A stretch of 64,000 bases of DNA from Streptomyces uncialis. GTDB taxonomy: Bacteria > Actinomycetota > Actinomycetes > Streptomycetales > Streptomycetaceae. Shown here in pieces: positions 1-7,435 of this stretch. The stretch spans positions 248,001 through 312,000 of the forward strand of contig NZ_LFBV01000008.1 in the NCBI RefSeq assembly GCF_001905345.1, written 5' to 3'. The notes under the pieces are model-generated. The model had not been told where the DNA came from. It saw nothing but the letters and a program-made list of their open reading frames with translations, and searched no databases. The stretch's first letter is position 1; every line of letters begins with the position of its first letter. Position numbers and translations under genes: made by a program.

Positions 1-331
1 GGGGGTCGTCGCGCAGATATCCGGTCGAGTAGAGCTGCACACAGGTCGCGACGGCACCGACGAGGACGGCGACGAGGACGGCGAAGCCGTCGAGGCGCAG
101 CGCCAGTTCGATGGGGACGGAGCCGGTGGGGGTGAGCTGGGTCGCCGCCTCGATGGTCCGGTCGCCGCCCTGCCGTACGGCGACGAGGACGGCGAGGGCC
201 AGCGCGGCGAGCGTCGGCAGGATCGCGAGCGGGCGGACGAAGCCGGGGGCGGTGCGGCCGAGGAGCAGCCCGGCGACGGCGCCGAGGAACGGCAGGAGGG
301 GGACGAGTACGGCGAGGGTCGTGGTGGTCAC
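1..331 (-). CDS. nuoL2: NADH-quinone oxidoreductase subunit L, second copy (N-terminal part only)
   Basis: Membrane antiporter-like subunit of complex I. Only the first 110 codons are in the window; the gene runs off the left edge. The visible protein starts at a GTG (331) and has two hydrophobic segments followed by a TGYL-type segment typical of the NuoL N terminus. The GTG overlaps the nuoK2 stop as GTGA, the coupling seen through most of this cluster. The rest of nuoL2, and possibly nuoM2 and nuoN2, should lie to the left. The family call rests partly on gene order. Confidence 0.85.
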   Translation of the reverse strand, partial: MTTTTLAVLVPLLPFLGAVAGLLLGRTAPGFVRPLAILPTLAALALAVLVAVRQGGDRTIEAATQLTPTGSVPIELALRLDGFAVLVAVLVGAVATCVQLYSTGYLRDDP

Positions 332-711
332 GCGGCGGCCTCTGTCCTGGGTGCCGTGGCGGTGGTGCCGTCGGGGTCGCCGGGCCCGTCGCCGTGCTCG
401 GCGGTGTCGCGGAGCTTGTCGATGTCGGAGGTGCCGCGGTTGCGGTAGACGGTGAGGACGATCGCGAGGCCGATGCCGATCTCGGCGGCGGCGATGGCGA
501 TGGTGAACAGCGTCAGGGCCTGGCCGGAGTGCAGGGTGTCGCGGGCGGCCTCGCTGAGCCATACGTCGAAGGCGACGAGGTTCAGGTTGACGGCGTTGAG
601 CATCAGCTCGACGGACATCAGCACGAGGATCGCGTTCCGGCGGGCCAGCACGCCGTACAGGCCGGTGCAGAAGAGGAGGACGGACAGCACCGCGGGGTAG
701 GCGAGATGCAT
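328..711 (-). CDS. nuoK2: NADH-quinone oxidoreductase subunit K, second copy
   Basis: Small membrane subunit of the complex I proton-pumping arm, 127 residues with three transmembrane helices. The family motif ARRNAILVLMSVELMLNAVN is clear, including the membrane glutamate in SVELML. It is about 28 residues longer than the main-operon NuoK at 50423-50722. The extra length is a hydrophilic C-terminal tail rich in Asp, Gly and Thr. The start codon (711-709) overlaps the nuoJ2 stop by one base, and the stop overlaps the nuoL2 start. Confidence 0.92.
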   Translation of the reverse strand: MHLAYPAVLSVLLFCTGLYGVLARRNAILVLMSVELMLNAVNLNLVAFDVWLSEAARDTLHSGQALTLFTIAIAAAEIGIGLAIVLTVYRNRGTSDIDKLRDTAEHGDGPGDPDGTTATAPRTEAAA

Positions 712-1415
712 CAGCCGGTCTCCGTCCGGTCGGCGGGCGGCTGGGCGCCGGGGCGGCCCGGGGTGCCACCAGTGGGCGGGGTGCCGCCGGGCCGGGTGGG
801 GCCGGACGGGCTGCCGCGGCGTGCCGGGGCGGGCGGGGGGCCGTCGGAGCGGTCGGCGGCCCTCTTGCGGGACAGCACGATCGCGCCGACCAGGGCCGCC
901 AGCAGCAGCACGGAAAGGGCCTCGAAGGGGAGCACCCAGTTCTGGAAGAGGCTCTCGCCCATGACGTCGGTGGAGCCCTGGACGGTGTCGAGGTCCATCC
1001 GGGTGGTGCGGAACGCGTCCACGACGACCCAGACCAGCGCGACGGCGGCGGTGACGGCGACCGCGAGGGCGACCCACCGGTTGCCCGAGTCGGCGTCCGG
1101 GGAGCGGCCGATGGGCGCCCGGGTGAGCATCAGCCCGAAGAGCAGCAGGACGACGACGGAACCGACGTAGATCAGGACCTGTACCCAGGCGATGAACTCG
1201 GCGGTGAGCAGCAGGTACTCCACGGCGATCCCGCCGAGCGCGACGACCAGCCACAGCGCGGCGTGCACGAGCTGCTTGGTGGTGACGGTGATGATCGCGG
1301 CGCCCAGGGTGACGACGCCGACGAGCAGGAACGCGATCTCGACGCCCGTCGGGGAGAGGAATCCGGAGCTCCCGGCGGCGAGGGGGGCCGCCAGGGTCGG
1401 GGACATGGGGATCAC
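711..1415 (-). CDS. nuoJ2: NADH-quinone oxidoreductase subunit J, second copy
   Basis: Membrane subunit of complex I, 234 residues with about five transmembrane helices. Family hallmarks are the VHAALWLV segment and the IYVGSVVVLLLFGLML helix. The last ~40 residues are a Pro/Gly/Thr-rich hydrophilic tail, a trait shared by several proteins of this cluster. The ATG overlaps the nuoI2 stop by four bases. An in-frame ATG three codons downstream is an alternative start. Confidence 0.92.
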   Translation of the reverse strand: MIPMSPTLAAPLAAGSSGFLSPTGVEIAFLLVGVVTLGAAIITVTTKQLVHAALWLVVALGGIAVEYLLLTAEFIAWVQVLIYVGSVVVLLLFGLMLTRAPIGRSPDADSGNRWVALAVAVTAAVALVWVVVDAFRTTRMDLDTVQGSTDVMGESLFQNWVLPFEALSVLLLAALVGAIVLSRKRAADRSDGPPPAPARRGSPSGPTRPGGTPPTGGTPGRPGAQPPADRTETG

Positions 1416-2131
1416 GGGGTTCCCTCCGGTCCGGGGGCCGTGTCGTCGGGGGCGGCCTTGCCGGACCCGGCCGGCGGCGCTTCGGGGGCGGCCGGTGGGG
1501 TGCCGGGGGCGGTCGGCGGGGCTTCGGGCGTGGCCTGGGCCGCTGCCGTCGCCGTCGCAGCCGCCTGCGCCTCCGCTTCGGCCTCCGCCGCGTACTTGTC
1601 GGCGGTCTTACGGGCGGCGACCAGTTCCTTGGGCTCCTCGGCGGCGGGGTCGAGGGCGGGCGGCGCGGGGACGGTCCACATCCACTCGCGGAGCTTGTCC
1701 CGCTCATGGGTCAGTTCGAGGATGTCCGTCTCGGCGTACTCGAACTCCGGCGACCAGAACAGCGCGTCGAACGGGCACACCTCGATGCAGATACCGCAGT
1801 ACATGCAGAGCGAGAAGTCGATGGCGAACCGGTCGAGCACATTGCGGCTGCGCTCGCGTCCGCCGGGGGCGGCGGCCGGCACCGTCTCCTTGTGGGAGTC
1901 GATGTAGATGCACCAGTCGGGGCATTCGCGGGCGCAGAGCATGCAGACCGTGCAGTTCTCCTCGAACAGCGCGATGACGCCCCGGGTGCGGGGCGGCAGT
2001 TCGGGCTGGACATCGGGGTACTGCGCGGTGACCGTCCTGCGGGTCATCGTCCGCAGGGTGACGGCCAGGCCCTTGGCGAGGCCGGACCCGGGGAACCTGC
2101 GCGGCGGAAGCGACTCGGACATGGGTGTCAC
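1412..2131 (-). CDS. nuoI2: NADH-quinone oxidoreductase subunit I (8Fe ferredoxin-type), second copy
   Basis: Peripheral iron-sulfur subunit carrying two [4Fe-4S] clusters. Both binding motifs are complete: CTVCMLCARECP and CMYCGICIEVCP. I chose the GTG at 2131 because AAGG lies 7 nt upstream and the codon overlaps the nuoH2 stop as GTGA; the ATG at 2122 has no well-placed ribosome binding site. The protein (239 residues) carries a C-terminal tail of about 80 residues made almost only of Ala, Pro, Glu and Thr, absent from the main-operon NuoI. Electrons would pass from here to NuoB2. Confidence 0.93.
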   Translation of the reverse strand: MTPMSESLPPRRFPGSGLAKGLAVTLRTMTRRTVTAQYPDVQPELPPRTRGVIALFEENCTVCMLCARECPDWCIYIDSHKETVPAAAPGGRERSRNVLDRFAIDFSLCMYCGICIEVCPFDALFWSPEFEYAETDILELTHERDKLREWMWTVPAPPALDPAAEEPKELVAARKTADKYAAEAEAEAQAAATATAAAQATPEAPPTAPGTPPAAPEAPPAGSGKAAPDDTAPGPEGTP

Positions 2132-3093
2132 ATCACCACCTTGACGACGCCGGTGAGGGCGATCTGGGCGAGGGCGAGGGGGACGAGCGTGGTCCAGGCG
2201 AGGCGCTGGAGCTGGTCCTCCCGCAGTCGGGGATAGGTCACGCGCAGCCAGATGACGACGAACGCGAGGACGGCGGTCTTCAGCAGGGTCCACACCCAGC
2301 CGAGCCCGTCGGCGCCGAGCGGACCGTGCCAGCCGCCCAGGAACAGGACGGTGGTCAGCCCGCACAGGACGACGATCCCGGCGTACTCGGCGAGCAGGAA
2401 CAGCGCGAACCGCAGTCCGGTGTACTCGGTGTACGCGCCGAAGATGATCTCCGAGTCCGCGACCGGCATGTCGAACGGCGGACGTTGCAGCTCCGCGAGT
2501 CCGGCCACGAAGAAGACGATCGCGCCGACGATCTGCCAGGGCAGCCACCACCACTCGAACGCGGCGACGATTCCCGGCAGCGAGACGGTACCGGCGGCCA
2601 TCGCCACGGACGCGGCGGCGAGCAGCATCGGCAGCTCGTACGACAGCAGCTGGGCGGCGGTGCGCAGTCCGCCGAGCAGGGAGAACTTGTTGGCGGACGC
2701 CCAGCCCGCCATCAGCGAGCCGAGGACGCTGACGCCCATGACCGCGAGGACGAAGAAGATGCCCGCGTCGATCACCTCGCCGACGGCGCCCTCACCGGGT
2801 CCGATCGGGATCGCGAGGAGGACGAGCAGATACGGCAGCAGGGCGACGGCCGGGGCGAGCTGGAAGACCTTGCGGTCGGCCCGCGCCGGGACGATGTCCT
2901 CCTTCTGGGCGAACTTGACGCCGTCGGCGACGAGCTGGGCCCAGCCGTGGAACCCGCCCGCGTACATCGGGCCGAGGCGGCCCTGCATATGGGCCATCAC
3001 CTTGTGCTCGGCCTGTCCGACGACGAGCGGCAGCACGAGGAAGACGGCGAAGACGACGAGGAGTCGCAGGGCGACGTCGAGCGCGTCGTTCAC
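2128..3093 (-). CDS. nuoH2: NADH-quinone oxidoreductase subunit H, second copy
   Basis: Membrane subunit next to the quinone site of complex I. 321 residues, about eight transmembrane helices, with family motifs ADGVKFAQKED, LAELQRPPFDMP and EYTGLRFALFLLAEY. It is shorter than the main-operon NuoH (459 residues), which has a C-terminal extension. The GTG start at 3093 overlaps the preceding stop as GTGA and has GGAGG six bases upstream. In ordinary nuo operons nuoD, E, F and G lie between C and H; here nuoC2 is followed directly by nuoH2. Confidence 0.93.
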   Translation of the reverse strand: MNDALDVALRLLVVFAVFLVLPLVVGQAEHKVMAHMQGRLGPMYAGGFHGWAQLVADGVKFAQKEDIVPARADRKVFQLAPAVALLPYLLVLLAIPIGPGEGAVGEVIDAGIFFVLAVMGVSVLGSLMAGWASANKFSLLGGLRTAAQLLSYELPMLLAAASVAMAAGTVSLPGIVAAFEWWWLPWQIVGAIVFFVAGLAELQRPPFDMPVADSEIIFGAYTEYTGLRFALFLLAEYAGIVVLCGLTTVLFLGGWHGPLGADGLGWVWTLLKTAVLAFVVIWLRVTYPRLREDQLQRLAWTTLVPLALAQIALTGVVKVVM

Positions 3094-4496
3094 TGCGGAC
3101 CTCCAGGGGTGTCGTCGTCCGTGGCTGTGTCCGGGTCCATGCTCGGGTCCGGGTTCGGGGTCGGGGCCGGGGTCGGGGCCGGGGTGTTGTTCGTGTCCGC
3201 GTCCGGGGCTGCGTTCGTGTCCGGGTCCGTGACCTTGTCGTCCGCCTTGGCTTCCGCCTTGTCGTCCGCCTTGTCGTCCGCCTTGTCCTCGGTACGGGAC
3301 CCGCTGTCCGGTTTCGTGGCCTCGGGTTTCGTGACCTCGGGTTCGGTGGCGGCCGGTTCCGTGGTCTTGGGTTCCGTGGTCCCGGGTTCGGTGGTCCCGG
3401 GTTCCGTGGCCGGTGGGCTGTCGCCGGTGGGGCGTGACGCGTCGAAGGCGGGCCGCGCGTGGTGCCAGGGCGCGTCGGGGCTGCCGGTTCGGGGGGCTGC
3501 GGCCGGGGCGGCGGACTCGGCGGAGGTGTCCGCCGCGCTGTCGCCGGAGGCCGTGGGCGCCGAGGTCTGCGGCGAACCGGAGTCGGGAGCCGGGGCGGAG
3601 TCCGGGGCCGGGGCGGCCTCGGGACGCTGGGACGCGGAGCCGCCGGAGACGGAACGTGCCCTGCGGGCGGGCCGGGCCCCGGGTTCGGACGCCGTACCCG
3701 CCCCGGTGTCCGTACCGGTACCGGAAGTCGGCGTACCGGTCGGGTCGCCGGACGCCGGTGTACCCGTACCCGTAGCGCCGGTGGCCGGAGCACCCGCGTC
3801 GGCAGCCGCACCCGCCTCCGTACCCGCGGGGGCCGTACGCGCGCGGCGGACCGGTCGGTCCCCGGCCGCGCGTGCGGCGGCGCCGCCCGCGCGGCCCGCC
3901 GCGCCGCGGGCCGGACGGGCCGGGGCGGGTGGGAGCTGGCCCTTGAGGGGGCCCCACTCGTTGGGGTCGGGGACGCCCGGCGGCAGCATCTGGCGGCGCT
4001 TGGGCCCGCCGTGCTCGGACTCGCCGGGCTCCTTAGCGCCGGGCCACGCCTTGACGACCCGGGCGGCGAGCACGAAGTCCTTGCGCAGCGGGTGTCCCTC
4101 GAAGGTCTCGGGCAGCAGCAGCGGATCGAGGCCGGGGTGGCCGTCGAAGCCGACGCCGAACATCTCGTGGGTCTCGCGTTCGTGCCAGGCGGCGCCCGCG
4201 TACACGCCGACCGCCGAGGGCAGTACGGCGGCCTCACGCGGGACGGCGGTGCGCACGAGCAGCCGACGTACCGGGCCGAGGGCGACGACGTGCGCCGAGA
4301 CGCGGAATCCTGTCCCGCCCTCGTCGACAGCGCTCAGCCAGTCGAAGTACGTGCAGCCGAGGGTGGTGCGCGCGGTCTCCAGGGCGGTGATCCAGGAGGC
4401 GGCGGGGACGTCGACGGTCAGCAGGTCGTACGACTCGTCCGCCGTGGCTTCGGGGCCGAACAGCTCCTCGGCGGGAGCGGGCAGCCAGCCCGTCAT
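3090..4496 (-). CDS. nuoC2: NADH-quinone oxidoreductase 30-kDa (subunit C) protein with a very long low-complexity tail
   Basis: Residues 1 to ~180 are a complex I 30-kDa domain, with the signature HERETHEMFGVGFDGHP followed by GHPLRKDF. From about residue 195 to 468 the protein is a disordered-looking tail. It is first Ala/Pro/Arg-rich, then Thr/Pro/Ser-rich with TEPGTTEP-type repeats, then acidic with KADDKADDK-type repeats. The frame is open to a stop that overlaps the nuoH2 start, so the tail is not a sequencing read-through of the intergenic kind. The ATG at 4496 overlaps the nuoB2 stop (ATGA). No NuoD domain is fused to it. NuoC proteins are normally near 200-250 residues. Confidence 0.88.
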   Translation of the reverse strand: MTGWLPAPAEELFGPEATADESYDLLTVDVPAASWITALETARTTLGCTYFDWLSAVDEGGTGFRVSAHVVALGPVRRLLVRTAVPREAAVLPSAVGVYAGAAWHERETHEMFGVGFDGHPGLDPLLLPETFEGHPLRKDFVLAARVVKAWPGAKEPGESEHGGPKRRQMLPPGVPDPNEWGPLKGQLPPAPARPARGAAGRAGGAAARAAGDRPVRRARTAPAGTEAGAAADAGAPATGATGTGTPASGDPTGTPTSGTGTDTGAGTASEPGARPARRARSVSGGSASQRPEAAPAPDSAPAPDSGSPQTSAPTASGDSAADTSAESAAPAAAPRTGSPDAPWHHARPAFDASRPTGDSPPATEPGTTEPGTTEPKTTEPAATEPEVTKPEATKPDSGSRTEDKADDKADDKAEAKADDKVTDPDTNAAPDADTNNTPAPTPAPTPNPDPSMDPDTATDDDTPGGPQ

Positions 4497-5128
4497 CGGT
4501 CGCCCTCCCGCTCGTCCGCGGCGGCGGCCGGCGGCGCGGGCGGCGGCGTCAGACCGCTCTGGAGCGCGGCGGCCGACGGGCCGGCGGTCACGCCGTACCG
4601 CTCCCCCAGCGACTCCCGGGCGATCTTCTCCTGGAGCTTGAGGATGCCCTGGAGCAGCGCCTCGGGCCGCGGCGGGCAGCCGGGGACGTACACGTCGACG
4701 GGGATGATCTGGTCGACGCCCTTGGTGACCGAGTACGAGTCCCAGTACGGGCCGCCGCAGTTGGAGCAGGCGCCGAAGGAGATGACGTACTTGGGCTCGG
4801 GCATCTGCTCGTACAGCCGCTTCACGGCCGGGGCCATCTTGTCGGTGACCGTGCCGGAGACGATCATCAGATCGGCCTGCCGGGGGCCCGGGGCGAACGG
4901 GATGACCCCGAGGCGGATGAAGTCGTGGCGGGCCATCGACGCGGCGATGAACTCGATGGCGCAGCAGGCGAGTCCGAAGTTGAAGACCCACAGGCTGTAC
5001 CGGCGGCCCCAGTTGAGGACCACCTTCATCGGTTCGGGGGCCAGCCGGGAGAGCGCGCCGAGCCTGCGGGGCTCGGGCAGCGGCACGGGGCCCGGCGCGG
5101 TGGCGGATGCGGGCGGGGTCACGTCCAT
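4493..5128 (-). CDS. nuoB2: NADH-quinone oxidoreductase subunit B (N2 cluster), second copy
   Basis: Holds the terminal [4Fe-4S] cluster N2, which reduces quinone. All four ligand cysteines are present: the pair in GLACCAIE, one in GACSNCGG and one in VPGCPPRPE, so the redox centre looks intact. 211 residues, with a Pro/Ala-rich C-terminal stretch. The ATG at 5128 has GAAGGG nine bases upstream and overlaps the nuoA2 end by 10 bp; a GTG at 5122 is a possible alternative. Confidence 0.94.
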   Translation of the reverse strand: MDVTPPASATAPGPVPLPEPRRLGALSRLAPEPMKVVLNWGRRYSLWVFNFGLACCAIEFIAASMARHDFIRLGVIPFAPGPRQADLMIVSGTVTDKMAPAVKRLYEQMPEPKYVISFGACSNCGGPYWDSYSVTKGVDQIIPVDVYVPGCPPRPEALLQGILKLQEKIARESLGERYGVTAGPSAAALQSGLTPPPAPPAAAADEREGDR

Positions 5129-5520
5129 GTCAGGACGCCCTTCTTGTACGCGTAGAGCAGGCCCACGGCGAGGAACCCGAGGAAGATGAACATCTCGACG
5201 AGGGTCGTCGCCCCGTATCCCGGGTCCGCGAAGACGGTGGCCCAGGGGAAGAGGAAGATCGAGTCGACGGCGAAGATCACGTACAGGAACGAGTAGACGT
5301 AGTAGCGGACCTGGGTGTGTGCCCAGCCGTCGCCGACGGGGTCGACACCGCACTCGTAGGTGAGAAGTTTCTCCGGTGTCGGCACGACCGGGCGCAGCAG
5401 TCGTCCGGCGCCGAAGGCGACGGCGACGAAGAGCACGCCGATGACGGCGAGCAGTCCTACGACGGAGTACGACTGGAAGTAGCTCTCCGAGCCCTCCGCG
5501 AGAACGGTCGGTTCCGGCAC
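5119..5520 (-). CDS. nuoA2: NADH-quinone oxidoreductase subunit A, second copy
   Basis: First gene of the second cluster, 133 residues with three transmembrane helices. Family signature: YECGVDP followed by RYYVYSFLYVIFAVDSIFLFPWA. The start is a GTG at 5520 with an AGGGG-type ribosome binding site five bases upstream. Transcribed divergently from the sensor kinase gene at 5930. Its paralogue in the complete operon is at 60991-61350. Confidence 0.93.
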   Translation of the reverse strand: MPEPTVLAEGSESYFQSYSVVGLLAVIGVLFVAVAFGAGRLLRPVVPTPEKLLTYECGVDPVGDGWAHTQVRYYVYSFLYVIFAVDSIFLFPWATVFADPGYGATTLVEMFIFLGFLAVGLLYAYKKGVLTWT

Positions 5521-5638
5521 GTCCGCCCCTCGCTCCCTGAATCTTGCGCCCGATGGCGCGTTCCGGACCCGGAACGCCGGGCGGCGGAGCGGGTGGTGCG
5601 CGTGCGGTGCGCGATGTTCGACGTTCTGTACGCACGGG

Positions 5639-5666
5639 AGTCTAGGCCCTGCTAAGGGGACCGTAA
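5639..5666 (-). promoter_or_regulatory. Candidate vegetative promoter of the second nuo cluster
   Basis: Read on the minus strand, TTACGG (5666-5661) and TAGACT (5644-5639) are separated by 16 bases, close to the streptomycete housekeeping pattern TTGAC-N16..18-TAGRRT. A short inverted repeat (CTGCT ... AGCAG, 5648-5669) overlaps the -35 region and could be an operator. This would give a leader of about 110 nt. The rest of the gap 5521-5929 is G-rich low complexity with nothing else I can name. Confidence 0.35.
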
Positions 5667-5929
5667 GCAGCCCGGCACGGGGCCGCGGCCGGAGCGGGGC
5701 CGGACCGCGTTCGGGGCGGGGGGTGCGGCGAGGGGGCGGTGGGGGCGGTGGCACGGGGTGCGGCGGAGGCGCGGCGGGGGGTGCGGCGGGGGGTGTGGCG
5801 CGGGTGCGGCGGGGGGTGTCGTGGCCGGGCCGGGGGGTGGGGGACGGGGCGGATGGTGGGGTTATCCACAGCGTGGGAAGGCGGTCCGCCTCATGGCGCC
5901 GGGGGCCCACCACCAGGCACGCTTTGGAC

Positions 5930-7243
5930 ATGACCGCACGAATGACCGCATCCGCCGAGGGCGGGGGCAGGGCTTCCGGCCCGGGCCCGACGGCAGGGCA
6001 GCCCGCCGCGAGAGGCGCGTCCCGTACCCCGGGGGCCCGGCCCGGGGTGTCCGGGGACCGAGGGGCCGGAGGGGAGCTGGTGGAGAAGCCGCCCCCGCCG
6101 CGCTTCCCGCTGGACCGATGGGCCCGGCGGGAGACGCTGCATCTTCTGCTGAACCTGCCGTTCGGCCTGCTCGGCTTCGTCTACGCGGTGACGACCCTGG
6201 CGCTCGGTGCCGGGCTCGCCGTGACGGTGATCGGTCTGCCGCTGCTCGCGGCGAGTCTGGCCGGTTCGCGGCGGCTCGGCCGCGCGGAGCGGACCCGGGC
6301 GCGGGTCCTGCTGGGGGTGCGGGTGGAGGAGCCGAGCCCGCTGCCGCTGCGCGGGCGGCCGTACCTGGTGCGGCTGCGGACGATGCTGGCGGACCCGGTG
6401 GCCTGGCGGGCGGCGCTCTACGCGGTCATCAGACTGCCGTGGGGTGTGCTGACGTTCGCGCTGGCGCTGGTGTCGCTGCTGGTGCTGTGGCCGCTGCTGC
6501 CGTATCTGGCCCGCTGGCTGACGGATGTCGACCGGATGATGGTGCGCGGCCTGCTCTCGCCCTCCGACGAGCTGGAGCGGCGGATCGCCGAGCTGGAGTC
6601 GGACCGGGGGGTCGTGGTGGACACCGCGGCGGCCGATCTTCGCCGTATCGAGCGTGACCTGCACGACGGGGCCCAGGCCCGGCTCGTCAACCTCGCGATG
6701 GGCCTCGGCCTCGCCAAGGAGAAGCTGCTGGAGGACCCCGACACGGCCGCGCTGATGGTCGACGAGGCGCACGGCGAGGTGAAGCTGGCGCTCCAGGAGC
6801 TGCGGGACCTCGCCCGGGGCATCCACCCGGCCGTCCTCACCGACCGCGGGCTGGACGCCGCCCTGTCCTCGGTGGCCACCCGCTGCACGGTCCCGGTCCG
6901 GGTGACGACCGACATGGGCGGCCGCCCGGCCGCCGCGATCGAGGGCATCGCGTACTTCACCGTCTCGGAACTCCTCCAGAACGTCAGCAAGCACAGCCGC
7001 GCCCGCTCCGCCTCGGTGGAGGTCTGGCGCTCGGGGGACCGCCTCCTCATCCAGGTCGAGGACGACGGCCAGGGCGGCGCGAGCCTCGAAGGGGGCACCG
7101 GGATGGCGGGCCTCGCGGACCGGCTGGGCGCGGTCGACGGCCTGTTCATGGTCGATTCCCCGGTCGGCGGCCCGACCACGGTCACGGCGGAGCTGCCGTG
7201 GCGCGACCGGGTCGCGGACCCCCCGTCCGAGCGGAAGGGATAG
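5930..7243 (+). CDS. Two-component sensor histidine kinase (NarL/DesK-type), paralogue 1
   Basis: 437 residues from ATG 5930. Order of parts: a disordered Ala/Gly-rich N terminus (~1-60), a membrane module of four hydrophobic segments matching the putative-sensor domain found beside HisKA_3 kinases in Streptomyces (~65-210), a HisKA_3 phosphoacceptor helix with His245 in ERDLHDGAQ, and a HATPase domain with an N box in LLQNVSKHS and G boxes near the end. An in-frame GTG at 6080 has a better ribosome site (GGAGGGG) and may be the true start, giving 387 residues. Parts of the kinase core are nearly identical in DNA to the next gene. It probably signals through the regulator at 9591. Confidence 0.88.
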   Translation: MTARMTASAEGGGRASGPGPTAGQPAARGASRTPGARPGVSGDRGAGGELVEKPPPPRFPLDRWARRETLHLLLNLPFGLLGFVYAVTTLALGAGLAVTVIGLPLLAASLAGSRRLGRAERTRARVLLGVRVEEPSPLPLRGRPYLVRLRTMLADPVAWRAALYAVIRLPWGVLTFALALVSLLVLWPLLPYLARWLTDVDRMMVRGLLSPSDELERRIAELESDRGVVVDTAAADLRRIERDLHDGAQARLVNLAMGLGLAKEKLLEDPDTAALMVDEAHGEVKLALQELRDLARGIHPAVLTDRGLDAALSSVATRCTVPVRVTTDMGGRPAAAIEGIAYFTVSELLQNVSKHSRARSASVEVWRSGDRLLIQVEDDGQGGASLEGGTGMAGLADRLGAVDGLFMVDSPVGGPTTVTAELPWRDRVADPPSERKG

Positions 7244-7435
7244 GGGGAGCGGGCAGCCCGCCGGCCCGGAGGTGGGCCCGGGGGTAGGGAAAACCCCCGG
7301 GCGGAGACGGAGACCTGCCGCATGGTCCCGCCCGGCCGGGGCCGGGAAGCTGGAAGCACGGACGGACAGCCGGTGGTCCGGGTGGGCCGATGGGAACCGC
7401 GCCGGTCCGGCGTGACGAGCAGAAGGACGACGAAG

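Noticed and set aside
2125..4641. Long plus-strand frame opposite nuoC2/nuoH2
   Set aside because: Antisense shadow: its third-position pattern follows the minus-strand genes and it matches no family.
3090..4991. NuoC2 starting upstream inside nuoB2
   Set aside because: The extra N-terminal residues are the wrong frame of nuoB2. The ATG at 4496 overlaps the nuoB2 stop as elsewhere in the operon.
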